Assembly: GCF_003094615.1 (NCBI RefSeq)
Contig: NZ_QDKO01000013.1
Span: 34,839 to 98,838, forward strand
Direction: 5' to 3'
Length of the DNA: 64,000 bases
Source: Caulobacter radicis
GTDB taxonomy: Bacteria; Pseudomonadota; Alphaproteobacteria; Caulobacterales; Caulobacteraceae
This document shows positions 35,267-43,441 of the stretch, in pieces (positions within the stretch are counted from its first letter, which is position 1; each line of letters starts with the position of its first letter). A model generated the notes under the pieces. The model saw nothing but the letters and a program-made list of their open reading frames with translations, did not search any database and was not told the origin of the DNA. A program made the translations under genes and the position numbers.

Positions 35267-36762
35267 TGCACGCCCCGCAACAAAAACCCAAACCCGGCAA
35301 GCCGATCTGGCCGAAGATCCCTGCCCCCTTCGTGCGCGCCATGCTGGCCGGTCACTCGGCCCTGGGCCTGGCGTTCGCCGCGCTGATCTACCTCGTCTGC
35401 TTCTCGGGCGCGGTGGCGGTGTTCACCAACGAGTTCAATCGCTGGGAGCAGCCGACCGCCCCCGTGCTGCACAGCGTGACGCCGGCGGCCGTCGGCGCGG
35501 CCTTCGACGAGGTGCTGGCCAAGAACCCCAAGGCCCACGACCTCTTCATCCGCATGCCCGAACCCGCCGTGCCGCGCCTGTCGGTGCACGGCGACGACGC
35601 CAGGGGCGGCGAGCACACCTGGTTCGCCGACGCCTCAGGCAAGATCGTCGCCGAGCAGCGCACGCCCTTCAGTGAGTTCCAGGCCAAGCTTCACACCGCC
35701 CTGCACTTGCCGGGCAGTTGGGGGTTCTTCCTCGTGGGCCTGACGGGCGTGGCCTTGCTGTCGTCGCTTGTCTCGGGCGTGCTGTCGCATCCGCGCGTGT
35801 TCAAGGACGCCTTCGCCTTCCGCTGGGGCGGCTCCAAGCGTCTGCAGGAGGCCGACCTGCACAACCGCATCTCGGTGTGGGGCCTGCCCTTCCACGTGGT
35901 GGTGTCACTGACCGGCGCGTTCCTGGGCCTGTCCGTCCTGATCGTCGGCGTGCTGGCCATGGTGGTGTTCGACGGCAATCGCGAAAAGGTCTTCGCCCTG
36001 TTCAGCGGCCCGGCCGTGGCCGACGACCCGCGCCCGGCCCCGGTGGTCGACGTGGCCAAGGGCCTTTCCGTCCTGCAAGCCAGGCATCCGGAAGCGGGCT
36101 TCAACTACATCTTCGTCGAACACCCCGGCGAGACCGGCCAGCACATGAGCATCAACCGCGTCACGCCCGGCAAGCTGTCGCGCGGCGAGATGTTCATCGT
36201 CGACGGCAACGCCAGGGTGCTGGGCGAGGCCGGCTTCGAGAGCGGCAATGTCGGCATGGCCATCTATGCCAGCCTGACCCCGCTGCACTTCGGCTGGTTC
36301 GGCGGCTGGCCGGTGAAGGTCGCCTACTTCCTGCTGGGCCTGGGCCTCACCGCCGTGACCGCCAGCGGCGTGGCCATCTGGCTGGCCCGCCGGCGCGACA
36401 AGGGCCGCCCGGCCCCGCGCTGGGAGCGGGTCTGGGTCGCCTTCTGCTGGAGTCAGCCGCTGGGCTACGGCGTCGCGGCCATGGTCGCCCTGCTGGCCCA
36501 GGGCGTGCCGCCCGTGGCGGTGTGGGGCGGGGTCACCCTGCTGGCCAGCGCGAGCGCCTTCCTGTGGACTCCGCAGGTGATCTCGATCCGCCTGCGCCTG
36601 GCCTCGGCCGTCAGCCTGGTCCTCGTGGCCCTGGTGCATCTTGGCCTCAATACCGGCCGCTCGGTCGATCCGGTCGCCTGGATCATGGACGTGTCCCTGG
36701 TGCTGGGCGCCGTGCTGCTGGCGGCGTCGGTCAAGCTGACCAAGACGCCCGCCGCGGCCTGA
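35266..36762 (+). CDS. PepSY-domain membrane protein, ferric-siderophore-reductase type
   Basis: The 498-residue protein has four main membrane helices plus extra C-terminal ones. The first is in HSALGLAFAALIYLVCFSGA, with a heme-ligand-type His before the helix. A large periplasmic PepSY region and the block LHTALHLPGSWGFFLVGLTG follow. The architecture is that of the iron-regulated PepSY_TM family (FoxB/FegB-like), which helps release iron from siderophores. It is the last gene of the operon with the TonB-dependent receptor, and a terminator follows. Confidence 0.88.
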   Translation: MHAPQQKPKPGKPIWPKIPAPFVRAMLAGHSALGLAFAALIYLVCFSGAVAVFTNEFNRWEQPTAPVLHSVTPAAVGAAFDEVLAKNPKAHDLFIRMPEPAVPRLSVHGDDARGGEHTWFADASGKIVAEQRTPFSEFQAKLHTALHLPGSWGFFLVGLTGVALLSSLVSGVLSHPRVFKDAFAFRWGGSKRLQEADLHNRISVWGLPFHVVVSLTGAFLGLSVLIVGVLAMVVFDGNREKVFALFSGPAVADDPRPAPVVDVAKGLSVLQARHPEAGFNYIFVEHPGETGQHMSINRVTPGKLSRGEMFIVDGNARVLGEAGFESGNVGMAIYASLTPLHFGWFGGWPVKVAYFLLGLGLTAVTASGVAIWLARRRDKGRPAPRWERVWVAFCWSQPLGYGVAAMVALLAQGVPPVAVWGGVTLLASASAFLWTPQVISIRLRLASAVSLVLVALVHLGLNTGRSVDPVAWIMDVSLVLGAVLLAASVKLTKTPAAA

Positions 36763-36784
36763 TCGCTTCGCCCGGAAACGACGA

Positions 36785-36812
36785 AGGCCCGCCGGCGACG
36801 GCGGGCCTTTTT
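36785..36812 (+). terminator. Rho-independent terminator after PepSY gene
   Basis: A perfect 10-bp stem (AGGCCCGCCG at 36785-36794 with CGGCGGGCCT at 36799-36808) and GCGA loop are followed by a T-run. Confidence 0.92.
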
Positions 36813-36898
36813 CGTTGGCTGTGAAAGCCCCTCCTTCAACGCTTGAGCGACGCGGCAAGACCGGCTAAGCACGACCTCCACGGTCGCTCGCGACCCGT

Positions 36899-36973
36899 GC
36901 GGGCGTAGTTCAGAGGTAGAACGTCAGCTTCCCAAGCTGAATGTCAGGGGTTCGATTCCCCTCGCCCGCTCCA
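36899..36973 (+). tRNA. tRNA-Gly (anticodon CCC)
   Basis: The 7-bp acceptor stem GCGGGCG pairs with CGCCCGC (36963-36969). The D-arm contains TAGTTCAGAGGTAGA. The anticodon stem TCAGC/GCTGA encloses the loop TTCCCAA, giving anticodon CCC for GGG codons. The T-arm contains GGTTCGATTCC, and CCA is encoded (36971-36973). It stands alone, downstream of a terminator. Confidence 0.96.
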
Positions 36974-37058
36974 ATCTCCTCCCCCATCCCGAAACGTTGA
37001 CGCCCGCCCGCGCGCGGCGCACGCTGACCGTCAAACGGACGTTCGGGAGGAGAACGCG

Positions 37059-37652
37059 ATGGCCGACGGCGAGGATCATCCCCGCGCGCGCTTCCACGCC
37101 ATGACCGAGGGCACGGCCGAGGACTGGGGCATCATCGCCCAGGCGGCCGGCGAGTACGGGCGCGAGCTGCCCGACCGGCTGATCAAGCATCTTCAGCTGC
37201 TGCAAGGCGACTGCGGGGGCTTCGCGGTAGACCGGCTGGAGCACAGCCTGCAGACCGCCACCCGGGCCCACCTGGCCGGCGAGGACGAGGAATACGTCGT
37301 CTGCGCCCTGCTCCACGACATCGGCGACATCCTGGGCCCGCGCAACCACGCCGACATCGCCGCCGCCATCGTCCAGCCCTTCGTGTCGGAGGCCAACCAC
37401 TGGATGGTGGCCAATCACGCGATCTTCCAGGGCTACTACTTCTTCCATCACCTGGGCCTGGACCGCGACATGCGCGAGGCCTTCAGGGGCCATCCGCACT
37501 TCGAGCGCACGGCCAAGTTCTGCCATCAGTACGACCAGCCGGCCTTCGATCCCGCCTACGAGACCCTGCCGCTGGAGGCCTTCGAGCCGATGCTCCGGCG
37601 CGTGATGAGCACGCCGAAGCGATCGATCTACCTGCGAGCCACGGAAGGCTGA
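37059..37652 (+). CDS. HD-domain protein, PhnZ/inositol-oxygenase-like
   Basis: This 197-residue protein has an HD site with HSLQTATRAHLAGEDEEYVV, then LLHDIGDILGPRNHADIAA, later His residues in WMVANHAIFQGYYFFHH, and a conserved Asp in CHQYDQPAFDP. The spacing resembles the mixed-valence diiron oxygenases PhnZ and inositol oxygenase more than simple phosphohydrolases. The substrate is unknown, and no phosphonate genes lie nearby. It converges with a TraB-family gene. Confidence 0.72.
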   Translation: MADGEDHPRARFHAMTEGTAEDWGIIAQAAGEYGRELPDRLIKHLQLLQGDCGGFAVDRLEHSLQTATRAHLAGEDEEYVVCALLHDIGDILGPRNHADIAAAIVQPFVSEANHWMVANHAIFQGYYFFHHLGLDRDMREAFRGHPHFERTAKFCHQYDQPAFDPAYETLPLEAFEPMLRRVMSTPKRSIYLRATEG

Positions 37653-37659
37653 GCGCGTC

Positions 37660-38550
37660 CTACTGGACTCGCTCGACCTTGATCCCGCGCTTGTCCAGCA
37701 GCGCCTGGACGCTGTCGGGACCGACGAGGTGGCCCGCGCCGACGGCGACGAAGCTGACGCCCTTGCCGTCGAGCTTGGTCTTCAGCTGATCGGCCCAGGC
37801 GGTGTTCCGGCCGAGGATCAAGGTGTTGTAGAGCGGCTTGTACTTGGTGCGCATCTCGGTGACGAACTGGCCTTCCAGGGCCTTCACGTCGCCGTCGGCC
37901 CAGGCCTTGACCATGGCGTCGAGCTTGGCCGGGCCTTCGTCGACCTCGTCGAGCGTCGACTTCAGCAGCAGCACCTCGTCGGCGGCCGGCAGGTCGGCGA
38001 AGAAGCGGATCTGCTGCTCGGCGGTCTCGAGCTGGCCCAGGCCCTTGCCGTCGGCCTTGAGCTCGGCGGTCAGCACCTGCTCGACGCCCTTCTTGGGATC
38101 GAAGCCGGCCTTGAGCATCGGGGCCATGGCCAGGGTGATGGCCGCCATCCAGGGACGGAAGGCCTCCAGCGCCGCGGACGGCATGCCCATCTCCTGGCCG
38201 TAGGTCTTGGTCTTCTCCCAGTCGGCGGCCGCCAGCTTCTTCGACAGCGGCGTGGCCTGGTCGATGCCGTACTTGACGATCAGCGGCTGCATGACGGCCA
38301 TGTCGGTGGCGCCCAGCACCTCCACCACCAGCTCGTCGCTGGACTTCAGGGCCGCGTCCAGCTTGGGCGAGCGCCACTGGGTCTCGGGGCGCAGCACGTG
38401 GACGGTGCCGAAGAGATAGATGGTCGAGTCGTGGTCCTGGATCTTCCACAGCGCCGGATCGGCCAGGGACGGCGTGGCCGCGCCCAGGGCGAGGACGGAA
38501 ACCAGGCCGACGACGACGCGGCGGGCGGCTTTGACGGACGAACGAAGCAT
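37660..38550 (-). CDS. TraB/GumN-family exported protein (copy 1)
   Basis: The 296-residue protein has a signal peptide (first ~30 residues, ending SLA). The TraB/PrgY/GumN domain has TIYLFGTVHVLRPETQWRSP at its start and FVAVGAGHLVGPDSVQALL at its end. The conserved GTxH and GxxH histidines are thought to form a metal-binding, protease-like (TIKI/PrgY) site. The function in bacteria is unclear. A related gene lies at 41388. Confidence 0.86.
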   Translation of the reverse strand: MLRSSVKAARRVVVGLVSVLALGAATPSLADPALWKIQDHDSTIYLFGTVHVLRPETQWRSPKLDAALKSSDELVVEVLGATDMAVMQPLIVKYGIDQATPLSKKLAAADWEKTKTYGQEMGMPSAALEAFRPWMAAITLAMAPMLKAGFDPKKGVEQVLTAELKADGKGLGQLETAEQQIRFFADLPAADEVLLLKSTLDEVDEGPAKLDAMVKAWADGDVKALEGQFVTEMRTKYKPLYNTLILGRNTAWADQLKTKLDGKGVSFVAVGAGHLVGPDSVQALLDKRGIKVERVQ

Positions 38551-38597
38551 GCGGATCCTCTCGGGTGAAATCGGTTCGGAAAAGGTTGGGCGGGCGG

Positions 38598-39272
38598 CTA
38601 GTCGACGAAGCCCCGTCGCCAGGCCACGATCATCGAGATCAGCAGGTAGGCGATCATGTTGACGTTGACCGCGTCCCACAGCGTCAGCGGCGGCAGCAGG
38701 GAAAGCTTCTCGCCGGCCGCCCACAGGAACAGCAGCCCCTGCAGCAGGACGTAGGAGACGGCGGCCGTCTCGGCCATGGTCCGGCGCATCAGTTCGTCGC
38801 TGCGCACCCACAGGCTGATGTTGCCGGCGGTCTGCACCAGGAACAGGGCGATCAGGCCGGTCATCACCGCCGAGGCCAGCAGCGGCGACAGCGGCACGAA
38901 CAGGGCCCCGGCCAGCGGCGGGGCGGCCAGCATGCCGGCGGCCAGCACCAGCACCCCGCCCTGCCCGGCATAGAAGCCGGCCTGGGCGGGCGTGGCGGCC
39001 TTCGGCGCCTCGTCGCCGTTGATCCGGCGGCCCAGCGCCTTGCGGCTGAGGCTGACGGCCATGGTCACCAGGCCCACCGCCGCCAGGAAAGCCGCCAGGC
39101 CCAGCGAGACCACGTCGCTGGTGGAGAATTCCAGGCCGTGCCAGTAGCCCTGGCGCTTCAGCCACATCAGGGCCCGGCCGGCGAAGAAGCCGACCGGCGC
39201 GCCGACGGCCATCAGGATCAGCGCCCGGCGCGCCCGGGGCGACAGCTTCTGGGCGTTGGAAGCGACGCTCAT
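38598..39272 (-). CDS. Multi-pass membrane protein of XRE-regulated operon
   Basis: The 224-residue protein has about six hydrophobic segments and no recognised motif. It begins one base after the stop of the small XRE regulator gene and is the last gene of a three-gene operon (membrane protein, regulator, membrane protein). Such compact operons are common in proteobacteria, but their role is unknown. Confidence 0.75.
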   Translation of the reverse strand: MSVASNAQKLSPRARRALILMAVGAPVGFFAGRALMWLKRQGYWHGLEFSTSDVVSLGLAAFLAAVGLVTMAVSLSRKALGRRINGDEAPKAATPAQAGFYAGQGGVLVLAAGMLAAPPLAGALFVPLSPLLASAVMTGLIALFLVQTAGNISLWVRSDELMRRTMAETAAVSYVLLQGLLFLWAAGEKLSLLPPLTLWDAVNVNMIAYLLISMIVAWRRGFVD

Positions 39273-39273
39273 C

Positions 39274-39468
39274 TCAGTCCTCGTCCTGGAAAATGGCTTC
39301 TATGGGCTGGCCGAACAGACGGGCGATCTTGAAGGCCAGCGGCAGGCTGGGATCGTACTTGCCGGTCTCCAGCGCGTTGATGGTCTGGCGCGAGACGTCG
39401 AGCCGCTGGGCCAGGTCGGCCTGGCTCCAGTCGCGTTCGGCGCGCAGCACCTTGAGGCGGTTCTTCAT
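39274..39468 (-). CDS. Small XRE-family helix-turn-helix regulator
   Basis: The 64-residue protein is a single helix-turn-helix (AERDWSQADLAQRLDVSRQT, then INALETGKYDPSLPLAFKIA), ending IFQDED. It has no sensor domain. It lies between two membrane-protein genes with gaps of 7 bases and 1 base, and probably autoregulates through the repeats upstream of the operon. Confidence 0.9.
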   Translation of the reverse strand: MKNRLKVLRAERDWSQADLAQRLDVSRQTINALETGKYDPSLPLAFKIARLFGQPIEAIFQDED

Positions 39469-39475
39469 CCTGACC

Positions 39476-39967
39476 TCAGCGCCGCGCCAGCCACCAGCCG
39501 GCCCAGAACAGGCCGTAGCCGACCAGCTGGAAGCCGCCGAGCAAGGCCATGCCGAACACCACCGCCTGGGGGGTGCTCATGCCGACGGGCAGCAGGACCT
39601 CGGCGATTCTGGGCATGGTGTGAAGCAGGATGAAGGGTACGGCCGCCAGGGCCAGGCCTGCCGTGCCGCCCCAGTACCAGGACCATTTATGCGCCTCACG
39701 CGCGGCCTCGTCGGCAACACGCCACCAACGGACGCACAACCAGAACGCCAGAACCATGGCCGCGACGACGCCCAGGGCGACGGCGACCAGAGCATAGACG
39801 GCGAACTCCGGCCGCACGCGGCCGACATCCCCCAGAACGCCCGCCAGCACACCCACGAACAGGGCCACGCCGAGCGAAGCCCAGAACGTGACCACCAGCC
39901 GTCGCCGCGCCAGTTGCTGCCCCGCCATGCCAAGTACCCCCGTCAAAATGACAAGGACCATTGACAT
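39476..39967 (-). CDS. Four-helix membrane protein, first gene of XRE operon
   Basis: I use the ATG at 39967; a TTG lies one codon upstream. The 163-residue protein has four hydrophobic segments with a central Trp-rich turn (WLCVRWWRVADE), and I do not recognise the family. The start codon is inside an inverted repeat that is likely the regulator's operator, so repression could block both transcription and start-codon access. Confidence 0.75.
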   Translation of the reverse strand: MSMVLVILTGVLGMAGQQLARRRLVVTFWASLGVALFVGVLAGVLGDVGRVRPEFAVYALVAVALGVVAAMVLAFWLCVRWWRVADEAAREAHKWSWYWGGTAGLALAAVPFILLHTMPRIAEVLLPVGMSTPQAVVFGMALLGGFQLVGYGLFWAGWWLARR

Positions 39968-39993
39968 CAAAGCCCAGGATCATGTCAAGGACC
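39948..39993 (-). promoter_or_regulatory. Candidate operator of the XRE operon
   Basis: TTGACAT (39961-39967) and ATGTCAA (39982-39988) form a perfect inverted repeat spaced by 14 bases. Direct repeats ATGACAAGGACC (39948-39959) and ATGTCAAGGACC (39982-39993) lie 34 bases apart. The minus-strand TTGACA within it could be a -35 element. The first start codon of the operon lies inside. Confidence 0.55.
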
Positions 39994-40038
39994 CTGGACA
40001 AAATTCTCGCGCAGAGCGTGAAGTACGCGCGCCCGCTC

Positions 40039-40305
40039 TCAAGCCGCGATGCGGCCGCTGCGCCAGTGCAGCGGCGCCGGGGCGGCGACGCCCAGGGCCT
40101 TGGCCAGCCAGTGGGCCTTGGGGTCGGCGTGGATCAGCCAGCCGTATTGCGAGAAGCGGTCGCCGTAGTCGTCCCAGCGGATCACCCGCCCGTCGGCGTC
40201 GAGGCGCCACACCGCCTTGTCGCAGCCGGGGATGCGCTCGGCGCGCTCCCAGGCGGCCACCCGCTGGCTGTGGGTCGAGAACGGACCGGAGAAGAGGCGG
40301 TTCAT
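40039..40305 (-). CDS. Small protein of unknown function
   Basis: The ATG at 40305 gives 88 residues (MNRLFSGPFSTHSQRVAAWE). The composition is soluble, with charged and Trp-rich segments (VIRWDDYGDRFSQYGWLIHA). No family is recognised. The frame has ordinary Caulobacter-like codon use and is not a shadow of another gene. A longer in-frame extension exists but lacks a convincing start. Confidence 0.6.
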   Translation of the reverse strand: MNRLFSGPFSTHSQRVAAWERAERIPGCDKAVWRLDADGRVIRWDDYGDRFSQYGWLIHADPKAHWLAKALGVAAPAPLHWRSGRIAA

Positions 40306-40475
40306 GACGCAAGGCTCCCGTCGACGCGGCGCGGATCCGAAGAACGAATCTGCGTGTAATCGCAACAACACGACACTAGCTCTTGGTGACAGTTAACGCA
40401 GCTAACACCACATGTAGTGCGACGCCATGCCGCGCGACAGCTTGAACATGTTCAGCGACTTGCGCTTTGCGCGAC

Positions 40476-41360
40476 TCAGGACGGGGTAAGCGGTCGCCGC
40501 CTCGCGTCCAGCGCCACGTGCACGTCGGCCCGTTCCGGCAGGTCCTTGGCGCACCAGGCGGTCAGGCGTTCGTAGTGGTCGAGGAAGCGCTCCAGGGCCG
40601 CCGGATCCAGGCCGCCGCGCTGGCCCCGCGCCGCCAGCCGCGCTTGCAGCTTGGCCTCCTGCTGGCGTCGCCAGGCGCGCACCGTGGCGAAGTCGGGCGC
40701 GGTCAGCACCGCCAGCCAGTCGATCCGGCCGAAGAGTTCGCGGTAAGGACCGGCCAGGGCCGCGTCGATGTAGCCGCGCCAAGCGCCGTCCGGGTCTTCG
40801 TCGCGTTCCAGGACGTTGATTGGCGCGGCCAGGGCCTCGCCCCCCTGCGGCCGCGCGCCCAGGCACCAGCCTTCCAGCAGCACCACGTCGGCGGGACCGT
40901 CGAACACCGGCCAGGCCTCGCGCGGGACGCGGTCGTCGGCGGCCTTGTCGAAGCGCGGCAGAGCGACCGGCCCCTGCCCCGCCAGAGCGTCGAGCACCGA
41001 CAGGCCCAGGGCGACGTCGTGGGTGCCCGGCGGTCCGCGCGTGGCCAGCAGCGGATGGACGTCGCGCACCAGGGCCTGGCGCTCGGCCCGGGTCAGGTAG
41101 AGATCGTCCAGCGACAGGACCGCCACCTTCAGCCCGTCGGCCTCGAGCAGCCGGGCGACCGCCGCCACCAGGGTCGACTTGCCCGCTCCTTGCGGTCCCG
41201 AGAGGCCGGCGACGAAGCCCGGCCGGCCATGGGCGCGGACGGCCTCGATCAGCCGCTCGGCCAGGGGGCGGTGCAGGACGTGGAAGGTCTCGACGAAGCC
41301 GGCGTCCAGGCGCTCGTCACGCATGAAGTCAGGCAGCCAGGCGGGATCGGGCGCGTTCAT
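40476..41360 (-). CDS. P-loop kinase, D-glycerate 3-kinase-like
   Basis: The 294-residue protein has a Walker A motif, GLSGPQGAGKSTLVAAVARL. A switch-type segment VLSLDDLYLTRAERQAL follows, then PRFDKAADDRVPREAWP and VLLEGWCLGARP. These match the GlxK-like / phosphoribulokinase-uridine kinase branch, often annotated as D-glycerate 3-kinase. I start it at MNAPDPAWLPDFM (41360). The substrate is inferred from the family. It lies between two unrelated genes on the same strand. Confidence 0.82.
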   Translation of the reverse strand: MNAPDPAWLPDFMRDERLDAGFVETFHVLHRPLAERLIEAVRAHGRPGFVAGLSGPQGAGKSTLVAAVARLLEADGLKVAVLSLDDLYLTRAERQALVRDVHPLLATRGPPGTHDVALGLSVLDALAGQGPVALPRFDKAADDRVPREAWPVFDGPADVVLLEGWCLGARPQGGEALAAPINVLERDEDPDGAWRGYIDAALAGPYRELFGRIDWLAVLTAPDFATVRAWRRQQEAKLQARLAARGQRGGLDPAALERFLDHYERLTAWCAKDLPERADVHVALDARRRPLTPS

Positions 41361-41387
41361 GACCCGACCATGCACCGGTTCGTGCGG

Positions 41388-42263
41388 CTACTGCACCCGC
41401 CGCACGCGATAGCCGCGGGCCTTCATCAGGGACGGCAGGCCGTCGGGCCCGGCCATGTGCAGCGCGCCGACCGTGACCAGTTCGACGCCGGAGCCGGCCA
41501 TCTCGCGGTCCAGCACCTGAGCCCAGGCCAGGTTGCGGCGCTTGAGCAGGGCCTCGTAGAGCTGGGGCCGGTCGCGGCGCATGCCCTCGACCAGCACCGC
41601 GCCCAGGCGGTCGACATCGCCCTTCAGCCAGGCCTGCTGCAAATCAACGCCCCGGCGCGGCGGCGCGACCTGCTCGGCGGCGACGTCGTCGAGATACTGC
41701 ACCTCGACCGTCTCGGGCAGGTCGGCGAACAGCCGCAGCTGCTGCTCGAAGCTCTCGAAGGCCAGGACCGGCTTTTCGGCCCGCACGGCCTGACGGGTGA
41801 CGCTTGCGTCGGCGCCGTCCTGCACCGAGCCGCCCTCCTCCGCCATCGGCAGCACCGACAGCATCATCGCCGCCGCCCAGGGCCGCAGGCGGTCGACGCG
41901 GTCCAGGCTGGCGCCGCGGCTGTCGAGCGCCGCGCGCAGGCTGGCCACGGTGCGCGGCGGCAGCTTCTCGGTCAGGGAACGGTCGAGATCGACGCCGTAG
42001 CGGTCGACCAGCGCCTTCACGGCGGCAGGATCGGCGTCGACGCGGGTCTCGAACCACAGCTTGTCGGCGCGGGCATAGGCGCGGTCGAAGGCCGGGGTGC
42101 GCCAGCGCACGTCGGGCGACAGCACGTGCATCGAGCCGAACAGGTAGATGCGGGAGTCGCCGTCGCTGACCTCCCACATGGCCGGGGCCGCGCGGGCGAC
42201 GCCCGACAGACCCGCCAGCGCGACGACGGCCGCCGCCGCGCCCCTAACCCAAGCCAGAACCAT
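41388..42263 (-). CDS. TraB/GumN-family exported protein (copy 2)
   Basis: The 291-residue protein has an N-terminal signal (to about residue 25). The same domain as the gene at 37660 is present, with RIYLFGSMHVLSPDVRWRTP at the front and VTVGALHMAGPDGLPSLM at the end. The GTVH of copy 1 is GSMH here; both histidines are kept. Its neighbours are a kinase and a dCTP deaminase. The function is unknown. Confidence 0.85.
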   Translation of the reverse strand: MVLAWVRGAAAAVVALAGLSGVARAAPAMWEVSDGDSRIYLFGSMHVLSPDVRWRTPAFDRAYARADKLWFETRVDADPAAVKALVDRYGVDLDRSLTEKLPPRTVASLRAALDSRGASLDRVDRLRPWAAAMMLSVLPMAEEGGSVQDGADASVTRQAVRAEKPVLAFESFEQQLRLFADLPETVEVQYLDDVAAEQVAPPRRGVDLQQAWLKGDVDRLGAVLVEGMRRDRPQLYEALLKRRNLAWAQVLDREMAGSGVELVTVGALHMAGPDGLPSLMKARGYRVRRVQ

Positions 42264-42339
42264 ACGCCGTCCCCGACAAAAACACGGGGACCACGCTAGG
42301 CGAGAGCGCGTTAACCGGGCGAGCGCAAAGCGCCGCGGC

Positions 42340-43368
42340 CTAACGCCACGCCTTGAAGTGCTTCGAAAGCTTCAGGCCCTGGCGCTGGTAGTGCGAACCG
42401 CCCTCGCCATAGAGGCGCGCGGGGCGCTCGGTGAGGGGCTCGTAGACCAGGCGGGCGACGGTCTGGCCGTCTTCCAGCAGGAACGGCGTCTCGTGGCTGC
42501 GCACTTCGAGCACGCCCTTGGAGCCGACGGCGCCGGCCTCCTCGGTGCCGAAGCCCGGGTCGAAGAAGCCAGCGTAGTGCACGCGGAACTCGCCGACCGA
42601 CGGATCGATCGGAGTCATCTCGGCCGCTTCCATGACCGGGATCTCGACGTCGTCCTTGGAGGCCAGGATGTAGAACTCGCCCGGATCCAGCAGCAGTTCG
42701 CCGTGGCGGGTCTCCAGCGGCTCCCAGAAGTCGCGCGGGTCGTGACCGTCCTCGTGGTCGAGGTCGACGACGCCGGCGTGGCGACGGCCACGGAAGCCGA
42801 CGATGCCGGTGTCGCCCGGGGTCAGGTCGACGCCGACGCTGCGGATGGCCAGCTTGACCGGGTCGCCGCGCTTGAGGCGCAGCTGGTTCAGGCGCGTGCC
42901 GGCGCGGACCAGCACCGAGAAGGTCTGCGGCGCGATCTCGATATAGAGCGGCCCCTCATAGCCGGCCTCGATGTCGTCGAAGGCCTTGGAGTGGTCGCTC
43001 AGCAGGCGGACGAAGACGTCGACCCGGCCCGTGGAGCTCTTGGGATTGCCACGCGCGGCGACATTGGCCGGCAGCGCCAGGCGCTCCTGGATCTCGGCGA
43101 TGTAGACGCAGCCCTTCTCCAGCACCGCGCCCTTCGACAGGTCCAGCTCGTGCATGGCCACGTCCTTGAGGCGGTCGGGCACGCGGCGCGAGACGCCCGG
43201 CAGGAACGAGGCGCGCACGCGCCAGCAGCGCACGCCCAGGCGCAGGTCGAGGCTGGCCGGCTGGACCTGGTCGCGGTCGAACGGGGTCTGCGAGGTGATC
43301 GCCTCCTGGGCGATCAGGGACTCGATGGTCTGGCAGGGCAGAATCCCTGCGGCGTGGGCGTCGGTCAT
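42340..43368 (-). CDS. dcd: 2'-deoxycytidine 5'-triphosphate deaminase, two-domain type
   Basis: The 342-residue protein is about twice the length of the standard ~190-residue dCTP deaminase and appears to be two tandem dUTPase-fold halves. The first half carries QPASLDLRLGVRCWRVRASF and NPKSSTGRVDVFVRLLSDHS. The second carries LDPGEFYILASKDDVEIPV and DPGFGTEEAGAVGSKGVLEV. This is the DCD family of alphaproteobacteria. It converts dCTP to dUTP on the way to dTMP. The ATG at 43368 was chosen to start MTDAHAAGILPCQ. Confidence 0.9.
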   Translation of the reverse strand: MTDAHAAGILPCQTIESLIAQEAITSQTPFDRDQVQPASLDLRLGVRCWRVRASFLPGVSRRVPDRLKDVAMHELDLSKGAVLEKGCVYIAEIQERLALPANVAARGNPKSSTGRVDVFVRLLSDHSKAFDDIEAGYEGPLYIEIAPQTFSVLVRAGTRLNQLRLKRGDPVKLAIRSVGVDLTPGDTGIVGFRGRRHAGVVDLDHEDGHDPRDFWEPLETRHGELLLDPGEFYILASKDDVEIPVMEAAEMTPIDPSVGEFRVHYAGFFDPGFGTEEAGAVGSKGVLEVRSHETPFLLEDGQTVARLVYEPLTERPARLYGEGGSHYQRQGLKLSKHFKAWR

Positions 43369-43441
43369 CGCCGGCACACTCTCTAAACCGCCGCCGTGAG
43401 GCAAGCGCGCGATGGGAGCCGCCGCGAGAATCTGGAGGCCC

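Noticed and set aside
37660..39165. Fusion of the TraB-family protein with upstream sequence in one 500-codon frame
   Set aside because: The upstream part is a shadow of the membrane-protein gene at 38598. A signal peptide starts at 38550.
40392..40405. CtrA box from GTTAACGCAGCTAAC
   Set aside because: The TTAA and CTAA halves are 5 bases apart, not 7, and no cell-cycle gene follows.
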